The notes beneath the pieces are model-generated. The model had not been told where the DNA came from and did not search any database. It was given only the letters and a program-made list of their open reading frames with translations. 64,000 bases of DNA from Sphingobium lactosutens DS20 (GTDB lineage Bacteria > Pseudomonadota > Alphaproteobacteria > Sphingomonadales > Sphingomonadaceae). The position numbers and the translations under genes are program-made. Shown piece after piece: positions 55,816 to 63,377 of this stretch. Positions within the stretch are counted from its first letter, which is position 1; every line of letters begins with the position of its first letter. The stretch lies in NCBI RefSeq assembly GCF_000445105.1, contig NZ_ATDP01000071.1, forward strand, positions 186,001-250,000, in the 5' to 3' direction.

Positions 55816-56460
55816 TCAGAACATGCTTTCAGGGATGATGATGACGTCGCCGGGGGCCAGCATGACATTGGCCTTGGTGTCGCCACGCTTGAGCAGGTCG
55901 TTGAGGCGGACCTGATATTCCTTCTGCTTGCCCGTATCCTTGTCGAAGCGGACCAGGCGCGCGCGGTTGCCTGCGGCAAATTCGCTGAGGCCCCCGACCG
56001 CGATCATCGCGTCAAGCAGCGTCATGTTCGCGCGATAGGGGATGGAGGCCGGCTTTTCCGTCGCCCCCACGATCCGCACCTGCTGGCTGAACGTGCCGCT
56101 GAAATTATTGACGATGACCGACACCAGCGGATTTTCGATATATTGCGAAAGCGCCAGCTTGATGTCGTCGGCCAGCATCTTGGGCGTCTTGCCCACCGCC
56201 GGCATGTCGGTGATGAGCGGCGTGGTGATGCGCCCATCAGGCCGCACCTGCACCTTTGCGCCCAGTTCCGGGTTGCGCCAGACGAAGATGGTGAGGTCAT
56301 CCAGCGGGCCGATGACATATTCCTCGCCCGGCCCTTCCTGCGTCGACACGAAGGATGCGGGCGGCAGCTGCGGCCCGGACGGCGCGGAGGCGCAGCCCGA
56401 CAAGGCGACGGCGGGTAGCGACACCCCCATCAGGAACCTGGAAACCGACACGAAACGCAT
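55816..56460 (-). CDS. Polysaccharide export lipoprotein (Wza/EpsE-like)
   Basis: This 214-residue protein has a signal peptide with lipobox ALSGC, then the poly-export domain (YVIGPLDDLTIFVWRNPEL ... VRPDGRITTPLI) and an SLBB-like segment (IPYRANMTLLDAMIAVGG, APGDVIIIPESMF). It forms the outer-membrane export channel. ATG 56460 follows GGTGAG; the frame runs on to 56544 but lacks a leader there. It is the first gene of the long exosortase operon, with 130 bases upstream. Confidence 0.92.
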   Translation of the reverse strand: MRFVSVSRFLMGVSLPAVALSGCASAPSGPQLPPASFVSTQEGPGEEYVIGPLDDLTIFVWRNPELGAKVQVRPDGRITTPLITDMPAVGKTPKMLADDIKLALSQYIENPLVSVIVNNFSGTFSQQVRIVGATEKPASIPYRANMTLLDAMIAVGGLSEFAAGNRARLVRFDKDTGKQKEYQVRLNDLLKRGDTKANVMLAPGDVIIIPESMF

Positions 56461-56590
56461 ATTCTCACCCCTTGCCGTGCCCCGGTGCGCCCCGCCGCCA
56501 GGGAGCGGCAGCGGCAGGAACGCACGGGCTTTGGGCAATGTCATGCCGGTAAAGGGTAAAGATAGCGTTAGGAGTCAAGTCATTCGACTA

Positions 56591-57823
56591 TCACCCAAGT
56601 AAAAGCTCCCGCGCGGGCGGATGTCCCAAAAAGGCCATCGGGCTGGCGGATGCTCCATAGGCTCCGGCCAGAAATATCGCGATCAGGTCGCCTTCGCTGA
56701 TTTCAGGCAGCGCCACTTTGTCGCCCAGCCGGTCGATTGGCGTGCATAGACAGCCCACAATCGTCACGGGATCAAGGGCCGGAGCGGCTTCGAAACGACT
56801 CGCCACGGCAATCGGATAGTTGCGACGCACGACCGTGCCGAAATTGCCACTGGCGGCAAGCTGATGATGCAATCCGCCATCGACGACGACGAAGCGTTCG
56901 CCCTGGCTGTCTTTCACATCGACGACGCGGGTGAGGTAGACGCCCGCTTCCCCGACCAGCCAGCGCCCCAGTTCCAGCGCGAATCGGCTGCCAGCCAGAA
57001 TGGGCGGCCGCGACTCCAGCGCTTGGCCCAGTGCCGCGCCGATCGGGCGGATGTCGAGCGGCGTGTCGCCGGGGAAATAGGCGAGGCCAAAACCACCGCC
57101 CAGATTGACGAGCGGTGGCGTGGCGCCGACCTCCTGCGACAATCGCGCCGCGAGAGCGATAGTGGCCGCCTGCGTGTCGATGATCGCCTGCGCGTCCAGA
57201 TTCTGGCTGCCCGCAAATATATGCCAGCCGCGCCAGTCCGCGCCCGCCTCGATCACCATGCGGGCCAGCGCCGCCGCGCGGTCGGCGTCGACGCCGAAGG
57301 GCTTGGCCCCGCCGCCCATGCGCATCCCCGATCCTTTCAGGTCGAAATCGGGATTGACCCGCACGGCAAGACGCGGCTGCTTGCCGATCGCCTGCCCCGC
57401 CGCGATCGCACGGCGCGCCTCTCCTTCGGATTCCAGGTTGATGGTGACGCCGGCGAAAATGGCGGCGGTCAGTTCATCCGTGCGCTTGCCCGGTCCGGCA
57501 AAGCTGATGCGGTCAGGCGCCATGCCCGCCTCCAGCGCCATCTCCAGTTCGCCGCCCGACGCGATGTCGAAGCCATCGACCTGCACCGCCATACGGCTCA
57601 GCAGCGGCGCGAAGGAATTGGCCTTGATGGCATAATGCAGGTCAATGCCCGCCGGCATGGCGTCGCGAAAGCGCCGCACCTGCGCCTCCACCATCGCCAT
57701 GTCATACACGAACAGCGGCGTGTCGCCCGCTTCGTCGACCAGGCTTTCCGCGCCGCATCCGCCGATCAGCAACATGCCCTCTTCGCGTCCGAACCCGGCC
57801 GGAATGGGTCCCATCGGCTTCAT
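56591..57823 (-). CDS. XrtA-associated PLP-dependent decarboxylase (fold III)
   Basis: This 410-residue protein has the alanine-racemase/diaminopimelate-decarboxylase fold. PLP lysine is Lys67 in HYAIKANS, the barrel shows VDGFDIASGGELEMAL and VNLGGGFGLAYFPGD (phosphate-binding Gly-rich loop), and ELGRWLVGEAGVYLTRV precedes the second domain with CLCTPIDRLG supplying the substrate-site Cys. The substrate is unknown. It is translated from a start overlapping the ligase stop by 4 bases, so the two should work together. Confidence 0.9.
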   Translation of the reverse strand: MKPMGPIPAGFGREEGMLLIGGCGAESLVDEAGDTPLFVYDMAMVEAQVRRFRDAMPAGIDLHYAIKANSFAPLLSRMAVQVDGFDIASGGELEMALEAGMAPDRISFAGPGKRTDELTAAIFAGVTINLESEGEARRAIAAGQAIGKQPRLAVRVNPDFDLKGSGMRMGGGAKPFGVDADRAAALARMVIEAGADWRGWHIFAGSQNLDAQAIIDTQAATIALAARLSQEVGATPPLVNLGGGFGLAYFPGDTPLDIRPIGAALGQALESRPPILAGSRFALELGRWLVGEAGVYLTRVVDVKDSQGERFVVVDGGLHHQLAASGNFGTVVRRNYPIAVASRFEAAPALDPVTIVGCLCTPIDRLGDKVALPEISEGDLIAIFLAGAYGASASPMAFLGHPPARELLLG

Positions 57824-59349
57824 GCGCCCTGCTCCCGCGCCAGCGCCACCCGGTCGATCTTGCCATTGGGGTTGCGGGGAAACTGATCCAGCATGACGAT
57901 GTCCCTGGGCTGCATGAAATTGGGAAGCTCACTTTTCAAATGCGCGGCGACGGCGGCGGGCAGATCATCCCCCTGCCCGCGCAGCAGCAATCGCACGGCT
58001 TGCCCCAGCCGGTCGTCCGCTATGCCCAGCGCCACGGCCTCGGCGACGCCGGGCACGGCGACGGCGGCCTCCTCGATCTCGGTCGGGCTGATGCGGTTGC
58101 CGGCGGACTTGATCATCGCGTCGTCGCGCCCGACGAAATAGAGCAGGCCCTGCGCGTCCCGCCGCACCGTGTCGCCCGACCATACCGCCATGCCGCCATA
58201 GCGCGATGCGGACGGCGCGGGCCGGAATCGTTCAGCGGTGCGCGCGGCGTCCCGCCAATAGCCCTGCGCCACCAATGGTCCGCAATGGACCAGTTCGCCC
58301 GGCTCGTCATCATCGGTGATACTGCCATCGGGCCGCACCACCAGGATTTCGGCAAAGGGGATCGCCCGGCCCATCGAATCGGGATGGCTGTCGACCAGCG
58401 CGGGCGGCAGATAGGTGGAGCGGAACGCTTCGGTCAGGCCATACATGGGATAGAGGTCCGCTTGGGGAAACAGCGCCCGCAACCGCGCCACCAGCGGCCG
58501 CGTCAACGCCCCGCCGCTGTTGGTCAGGCGCGTGAGCTTCCCCGCTACTTCCACCGGCCAATCCAGTTCGGTAAGTTGCACCCAGAGCGGCGGCACACCT
58601 GCCAGCGTGGTGATGTCGCGACGATCCACCAGCTTCACCACATCGCGCGGCGTCAGATAGTCGAGCGGATAGACGCATCCCCCGGCAAACCAGGTCGAAA
58701 ACAGCTGGTTCTGGCCATAGTCGAAACTGAAGGGCAGCACGCAGGCGGTGCGGTCATCGGGCAACAGACGCAGATAGTCGGCGACCGCCACCGCCCCCAG
58801 CCACATATTGGCGTGGGTCAGCATCACGCCCTTGGGCCGGCCGGTCGACCCGCTGGTGTAAAGGATGGCCGCCAACGCCTGCGGATCGGCCTGCGACGCG
58901 CCGATGCCATCCCCGCCGCTCATCGCGCAGGCGGCGTCATCCTCCCGATGAAGCTGGCATCCGGCCGGCACGTCATCCGGCGTCAGGCTTTCGATCCGCG
59001 CGCCCGTGCCGATCAGCATGGCCGCGCCACTGTCGGCCAATATATGGGCGACCTGGCCATGTTTGAGCAGCGGGTTGACCGGCACATGGACCAGCCCCGC
59101 GCGCGGCGCGGCGAGCGGCATCAGCGCCGCGACCGGACCCTTTGCCATCCAGCTTGCCACCCGCGCGCCCGGCTCCAGCCCGAAACCCGCGAGCCATCCC
59201 GCCAGCCGCCCCAGCGTCTGTTCCAGTTCGGCATAGCTATAGCGGCCCGACCGGCCATCGAGCGCGGGCGCGGCAGGATCGGCCCGCAACAGCAGATGGT
59301 CGATCGGCAAAACCGGCGCGCCATCGATCAGGGACATGCTTTCAGCCAC
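57820..59349 (-). CDS. XrtA-associated AMP-forming acyl ligase
   Basis: This 509-residue ANL-superfamily adenylating enzyme has the P-loop-like YTSGSTGRPKGVMLTHAN near residue 168, YPMYGLTEAFRSTYLPP near 298, WSGDTVRRDAQGLLYFVGRDD near 395 and the C-terminal catalytic Lys in NPNGKIDRVAL. It activates a carboxylate (fatty or amino acid) and loads CoA or a carrier protein. It is divergent from a GNAT and an ACP gene with only 65 bases between. Met5 at 59337 is an alternative start. Confidence 0.9.
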   Translation of the reverse strand: MAESMSLIDGAPVLPIDHLLLRADPAAPALDGRSGRYSYAELEQTLGRLAGWLAGFGLEPGARVASWMAKGPVAALMPLAAPRAGLVHVPVNPLLKHGQVAHILADSGAAMLIGTGARIESLTPDDVPAGCQLHREDDAACAMSGGDGIGASQADPQALAAILYTSGSTGRPKGVMLTHANMWLGAVAVADYLRLLPDDRTACVLPFSFDYGQNQLFSTWFAGGCVYPLDYLTPRDVVKLVDRRDITTLAGVPPLWVQLTELDWPVEVAGKLTRLTNSGGALTRPLVARLRALFPQADLYPMYGLTEAFRSTYLPPALVDSHPDSMGRAIPFAEILVVRPDGSITDDDEPGELVHCGPLVAQGYWRDAARTAERFRPAPSASRYGGMAVWSGDTVRRDAQGLLYFVGRDDAMIKSAGNRISPTEIEEAAVAVPGVAEAVALGIADDRLGQAVRLLLRGQGDDLPAAVAAHLKSELPNFMQPRDIVMLDQFPRNPNGKIDRVALAREQGA

Positions 59350-59414
59350 GGATGCTTAACGCCATGTGCAGAATTTTCTCCTAAGGCTGCGCTGGTTGGG
59401 GCGGAGATAGTCGG

Positions 59415-60425
59415 TTGCAGGCGCCAAGGGAATATCACAGCTTCGCCGATGTGCGACGCGCGCTGGGGCACAGGCCCGGCGCGTTTGATGACGCGCGGCT
59501 GTTCGACCGGCTCGACTGGATGGAATCGCTTCATCGCCACTGTTTCGCCGATGTGCCGCTCCGCGTCCTTCATGCAGGCCAAGGGCATGGCGAAGCCTGG
59601 CTGTTCCTGCTTGCCCCGGCGCGCAGGCGGCTTGAGGCCCTGGCCAATTATTACAGCTTCGCCTTCGCTCCTGTTTTCGTGGGTGCGCCGGACCCGGCGG
59701 CGCGATGCGCGATGCTGGAAGCCATGGGCCGACATCTGCGCTCCAACGGCGCGCGGCTGAGCCTCTACCCCCTGGAAGACTGCGCCGAATTGCGCGATGC
59801 CCTAGGCCGCGCGGGATGGTGGACGGTATGCCGAACCATGGGAGGGCGGCATCTGCTGACGCTCGACGGGCGAAATTTCGATACCTATTGGCGCGCGCGA
59901 CCGGGTCGGCTGCGCAATCTCGTCCGGCGCAAGGGGCGCGGCGATCCCTTCGCGCTGACCATATATGACCGGCTGACCCCGGACCTGTGGGACGATTATG
60001 TCGCGGTGCAGGCGCGTAGCTGGAAGGCGGACGAACCGGCCGGTGGCCTCGCCTTCCTGCGCGATCTGGCCGAGCGGGAAAGCACGGCCGGCAGGCTGAG
60101 GCTGGGCTTCGCGCGGCAGGGCGGTCGCGCGGTCGCCACCCAGTTATGGACGATCGACCATGGCGTCGCGCTGATCCACAAGCTGGCGCATGACGAGGCG
60201 CTGGATGCGCAGTCGCCCGGCACTTTGCTCAGCCACGCGATGTTCCGCCATGCCATCGACCAGGACCGCGTGACGATGATCGATTATGGCACGGGCGACA
60301 ATGGCTACAAGGCCGACTGGATGGAGCAGCGCATCCCGCTCACCCGCCTTGACGCGTTCAACCCGCGCGCCGTCAGCCAGTGGCCTGCCGCGGCCCGCGC
60401 GATGATTTCCGCGCTTGTCGGCTAG
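59415..60425 (+). CDS. GNAT/FemAB-like acyltransferase
   Basis: This 336-residue protein contains an acetyltransferase-6 (BioF2/FemAB-like) domain: FDTYWRARPGRLRNLVRRKGRG near residue 155 and RLGFARQGGRAVATQLWTIDHGVALIHKLAHDE near 232. The TTG start at 59415 is preceded by GGAG with 8-nt spacing; no better in-frame ATG fits the conserved N-terminus. It is paired with the ACP gene 28 bases downstream and divergent from the acyl ligase, so transfer of a carrier-bound acyl group is the likely role. Confidence 0.82.
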   Translation: MQAPREYHSFADVRRALGHRPGAFDDARLFDRLDWMESLHRHCFADVPLRVLHAGQGHGEAWLFLLAPARRRLEALANYYSFAFAPVFVGAPDPAARCAMLEAMGRHLRSNGARLSLYPLEDCAELRDALGRAGWWTVCRTMGGRHLLTLDGRNFDTYWRARPGRLRNLVRRKGRGDPFALTIYDRLTPDLWDDYVAVQARSWKADEPAGGLAFLRDLAERESTAGRLRLGFARQGGRAVATQLWTIDHGVALIHKLAHDEALDAQSPGTLLSHAMFRHAIDQDRVTMIDYGTGDNGYKADWMEQRIPLTRLDAFNPRAVSQWPAAARAMISALVG

Positions 60426-60453
60426 GCCGCTAAACTATAGTTAGGCGCCCATT

Positions 60454-60741
60454 ATGCACGCCGCCCATCCCCAGCCGTCAGGCCAGCCGGTCCCCGTCGA
60501 AACCCAGATGCGGGCGCTGCTGCGCGACGCGCTTGGCCTGTCGCAGGACCGGGTCGATGCGTTCGATGCGGACACGCCGCTGTTCGGCGCGCTACCCGAA
60601 CTGGATTCCATGGCGGTCGCCGGCCTGCTGACCGAGATGGAGGATCGCTTCGGCATCCTTATCGACGATGAGGATATCGATGGCGACACGTTCGAGACGT
60701 TCGGATCGCTGCTCGCCTTCGCGCAGGCCAAGGTCAGCTGA
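60454..60741 (+). CDS. Stand-alone acyl carrier protein
   Basis: This 95-residue acidic four-helix carrier has phosphopantetheine Ser52 in the ELDSMAVAGLL motif. It differs from the housekeeping AcpP in having an extended N-terminus (17 residues) and LDSMA in place of DSLD. Genomic pairing with a GNAT and an AMP-forming ligase suggests that it carries the activated building block of the exosortase-associated pathway. Confidence 0.9.
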   Translation: MHAAHPQPSGQPVPVETQMRALLRDALGLSQDRVDAFDADTPLFGALPELDSMAVAGLLTEMEDRFGILIDDEDIDGDTFETFGSLLAFAQAKVS

Positions 60742-60762
60742 CCCCGGCCTGACGCGCCGGAC

Positions 60763-61725
60763 TTACGCCTCCACCAGTTCCTCGAAATCCTGCTCGGCCA
60801 GGAACTTCTCGACATCCAGCGCCGCCATGCAGCCCATGCCCGCCGCCGTCACCGCCTGCCGGTAGATTTTGTCGGTCACGTCGCCGGCCGCGAACACGCC
60901 GGGGATGGCGGTGTGGGTCGTGCCCTTTTCCACCAGGATATAGCCCTCATCGAGCGGCAGGCTGTCGGCGAACAATTCGGTCGCGGGATGATGGCCGATC
61001 GCGACGAAGCCGCCATCGGTCGCCTCATGGCTCTTCTCGCCCGTCACCGTGTCAATGAGGTCGACGCCGACCAGCCCTTCGGGCGTGCCGCCGCCCACGA
61101 AGCGTTCGACCGCCTTGTTCCACAGGATCTTGATGTTGGGATGGGCCTTGAGCCGTTCCTGGAGGATTTTTTCCGCGCGCAGCGAATCGCGGCGGTGGAT
61201 CAGCGTGACGTCATGGCTGTGGTTGGTGAGGTAGAGCGCTTCCTCGACCGCAGTATTGCCGCCGCCGATCACCACGACCTTCTTGCCGCGATAGAAGAAT
61301 CCGTCGCAGGTGGCGCACGCCGAAACGCCCTTGCCCTGAAGATGCTCCTCGCCCTCGACCCCCAGCCATTTGGCCTGCGCCCCGGTGCAGATGACCAGCG
61401 TGTCGGCGACATAGAGCGTGCCGCTGTCGCCGCGCAGGCGAAACGGGCGTTCAGACAAGTCGACGTCGACAATCTGGTCATACATCATCTGCGCGCCGAC
61501 ATGCTCGGCCTGCGCCTGCATCTGCTCCATCAGCCAAGGGCCCTGGATGACGTCGCGGAAGCCGGGATAATTTTCGACGTCGGTGGTGATGGTCAGCTGC
61601 CCACCCGGCTGCATCCCCTGCACCACGATCGGCGCGAGGCCCGCGCGCGCGCCATAAATGGCGGCGGACAGGCCGGCGGGGCCGGAACCCAGGATCAACA
61701 TGCGGGTGCTGTGCGTGGCGGACAT
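60763..61725 (-). CDS. trxB: Thioredoxin-disulfide reductase
   Basis: This 320-residue flavoprotein reduces thioredoxin with NADPH. FAD site GSGPAGLSAAIYGARAG is at the N-terminus, redox pair CATC precedes DGFFYRGKKV near residue 138, the NADPH fold is VVIGGGNTAVEEALYL, and GVFAAGDVTDKIYRQAVTAAG near 285 closes the FAD site. It has its own promoter (61763-61791) and an AAGG ribosome site before ATG 61725. Confidence 0.96.
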   Translation of the reverse strand: MSATHSTRMLILGSGPAGLSAAIYGARAGLAPIVVQGMQPGGQLTITTDVENYPGFRDVIQGPWLMEQMQAQAEHVGAQMMYDQIVDVDLSERPFRLRGDSGTLYVADTLVICTGAQAKWLGVEGEEHLQGKGVSACATCDGFFYRGKKVVVIGGGNTAVEEALYLTNHSHDVTLIHRRDSLRAEKILQERLKAHPNIKILWNKAVERFVGGGTPEGLVGVDLIDTVTGEKSHEATDGGFVAIGHHPATELFADSLPLDEGYILVEKGTTHTAIPGVFAAGDVTDKIYRQAVTAAGMGCMAALDVEKFLAEQDFEELVEA

Positions 61726-61762
61726 AAGGGAGCCTTCAATCTGCGATTCGGATCAGGGGGGA

Positions 61763-61791
61763 GAGATAGGCAGCCTGGCGCCCCGCGCCAA
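61763..61791 (-). promoter_or_regulatory. trxB promoter with spacer dyad
   Basis: On the minus strand, TTGGCG (61786-61791) and TATCTC (61763-61768) are separated by exactly 17 bases, about 40 bases upstream of trxB. A perfect TGGCGC/GCGCCA inverted repeat (61776-61790, 3-nt centre) overlaps the -35 box and may bind a regulator. Confidence 0.5.
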
Positions 61792-61851
61792 GCGAAGGAT
61801 TTGCTTGGGGCCGGCGAAGCTGGTCTGCGGATGCGGATGCGGCCTTAACGG

Positions 61852-61884
61852 AAAAGGGCCGGCGCAATCCGCACCAGCCCTTTT
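61852..61884 (-). terminator. Strong intrinsic terminator of the F0 ATP synthase operon
   Basis: Twenty-one bases after the atpF stop, AAAAGGGCTGGTGC and GCGCCGGCCCTTTT (14-bp stem with two G-T pairs, 5-nt loop, 33 bases in total) form a hairpin ending in TTTT. The stem is nearly symmetrical and could also work on the plus strand. Confidence 0.85.
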
Positions 61885-61905
61885 GCTTCCGTCGTTACTG
61901 TGCGT

Positions 61906-62520
61906 TCAGTTGATCGTGCCGAGCTTCCCGATGGCGCTGTCGACCAGCGCCTTGTCGGACTGGGCGTCGTGACCCTGTGCGATCAGCGTGGCGGCGGCGC
62001 TGGTGGCGGCGTTCACCGCCTTGGCGCGGATCGCGGCGATGGCGGCGCGTTCGGCGGCGCCGATCTTGTCCTCGGCCATCTTCTGGCGGCGGACCACCAG
62101 TTCCTCGGCATGGGTGCGCGCGTCATCGACCAGCACTTCGGCCTCATGCTCGGCGGCCTTGCGCATCGCGTCCGCTTCACCGGTGGCGGCGGCGAGCTTG
62201 GCTTCATATTCGCCCTTGAGCGCCTCGGCCTCGGCGCGCAGGCGCGATGCTTCGGCCAGCTGCTCCTTGATCTGCGCGATCCGGCCATCAAGCGCGCCGC
62301 CGATCAGGGCAGGCACCTTCTTGACCAGCAGGATGAGGATGAACACCGCCATGGCGAGGCTCACCCAGGCGGTCGCGTCCATGCCCACCGCCTTGGGGTC
62401 GGTATGCGGGGCTACGCCTTCATGCGCGACGGTGCCGACCGGCTCCAGCCCTTCGGCATGGATCGCCTCGTCCAGCGAAGGGGCGGTCGCTTCGTGATGC
62501 TGTGCTGCTGCCTCAGCCAT
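61906..62520 (-). CDS. atpF: F0F1 ATP synthase subunit b
   Basis: This 204-residue peripheral-stalk subunit has a hydrophilic N-terminal extension of about 48 residues, one membrane helix (about 50-70, AWVSLAMAVFILILLV) and a long Glu/Ala-rich coiled coil. It is the second of two b-type genes, the b/b' pair being typical of alphaproteobacteria. It overlaps b' by 8 bases and is the last gene of the operon. Confidence 0.93.
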   Translation of the reverse strand: MAEAAAQHHEATAPSLDEAIHAEGLEPVGTVAHEGVAPHTDPKAVGMDATAWVSLAMAVFILILLVKKVPALIGGALDGRIAQIKEQLAEASRLRAEAEALKGEYEAKLAAATGEADAMRKAAEHEAEVLVDDARTHAEELVVRRQKMAEDKIGAAERAAIAAIRAKAVNAATSAAATLIAQGHDAQSDKALVDSAIGKLGTIN

Positions 62521-63007
62521 GGGCCAGTGCCGCCTTTACTGCGTTGCGGGCCGCTTCGTCCGACGCGTTCACGCCGGAAATGCGCGCCACCATGTCGCGC
62601 GCCGCGTCGGCGGCGACGGTTTCGATTTCTGCCATGGCCGCGTTGCTGGCGGCCTGGATGCGGGCTTCGGCCGCGGCGATCTTCGCCGCGACATCCGCGT
62701 CGGCTGCGGCCATGCGGGCTTCCGATGCCTTGGCCGCGTCCGACTTGGCCTTGGCCAGCAGAGCCTGGGCCGCGGCGCGGCTCTGCGCATCGCGGACCTT
62801 GTAATCGGCTTCCGCCTCGTCGGCGCGGGCAAAGGCCGCCTTTGCCGCGTCCAGATCGCCGCTGATCTTCGCGTCGCGTGCGTCCGCCGTGCCCTGCACC
62901 TTGGGCACCATGCCCAGGCCAATGACGAAGAAGACGAAGCCGAACGTCAACAGCAACCAGAATATCTGGCTGGAATAGGTTTCGGCGATTTGCGCGATTT
63001 GAGGCAT
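62513..63007 (-). CDS. atpF': F0F1 ATP synthase subunit b'
   Basis: This 164-residue stalk subunit starts MPQIAQIAETYSSQIFWLLLTFGFVFF, giving one membrane helix at about residues 12-34, then an Ala/Glu-rich coiled coil. The QIFW start of the helix is typical of b' in alphaproteobacteria, where b and b' form a heterodimer. It lies between c and b as in the family's usual order. Confidence 0.93.
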   Translation of the reverse strand: MPQIAQIAETYSSQIFWLLLTFGFVFFVIGLGMVPKVQGTADARDAKISGDLDAAKAAFARADEAEADYKVRDAQSRAAAQALLAKAKSDAAKASEARMAAADADVAAKIAAAEARIQAASNAAMAEIETVAADAARDMVARISGVNASDEAARNAVKAALAHG

Positions 63008-63096
63008 GGTACGGGTCCGTCCGGTCAGAGGGCGGTCAAAATCAGGGAAGCGGGCGAGCGCGATACGATGGCCGCCCCGCCCGCTTCAAATACGTG

Positions 63097-63324
63097 TCAG
63101 GCCACGAACACCAGGATCATGGCGATAACGAACGCCAACAGACCCAGAAGTTCCGCCGCGGCGAAACCGATGAACAGGCGGCCCTGCTGGCCGTCGGCGG
63201 CACCCGGATTGCGCAGCGCGCCTTCCAGGAAGCTGCTGAAGACATTGCCCACACCGAGGGCAGCGATGCCCGCGCCGATCGCGGCCAGGCCAGCACCGAG
63301 CAGCTTTGCGGCTTCTGCGTCCAT
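63097..63324 (-). CDS. atpE: F0F1 ATP synthase subunit c
   Basis: This 75-residue double-helix hairpin forms the proton-driven ring. The Gly/Ala-rich first helix, polar loop RNPGAADGQQGRLF and essential carboxylate Glu58 in GFAAAELLGLL are all present. It lacks the Gln/Glu/Ser-Thr set of sodium-binding rings, so it is proton type. GGGAG lies 7 bases before the ATG. Confidence 0.97.
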   Translation of the reverse strand: MDAEAAKLLGAGLAAIGAGIAALGVGNVFSSFLEGALRNPGAADGQQGRLFIGFAAAELLGLLAFVIAMILVFVA

Positions 63325-63377
63325 GTCGTAAACTCCCTTGTTAAACAGTCAAAAACGTTGAAGAAATTGGCGAAATA

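Noticed and set aside
56536..56560. Sigma54-like promoter upstream of the export lipoprotein gene (CCGG...TTGC on the minus strand)
   Set aside because: The GG and GC elements are separated by 9 bases, not the strict 10, and the -24 element reads CCGGCA rather than TGGCAC. Exosortase loci are often sigma54-driven, which makes it tempting, but the spacing is wrong.
34942..60741. Search for insertion sequences, integrase, CRISPR or toxin-antitoxin genes around the EPS locus
   Set aside because: None seen. Every long frame on the coding strand is assigned to polysaccharide or exosortase functions, and codon usage looks like the rest of the window, so recent transfer is not supported.
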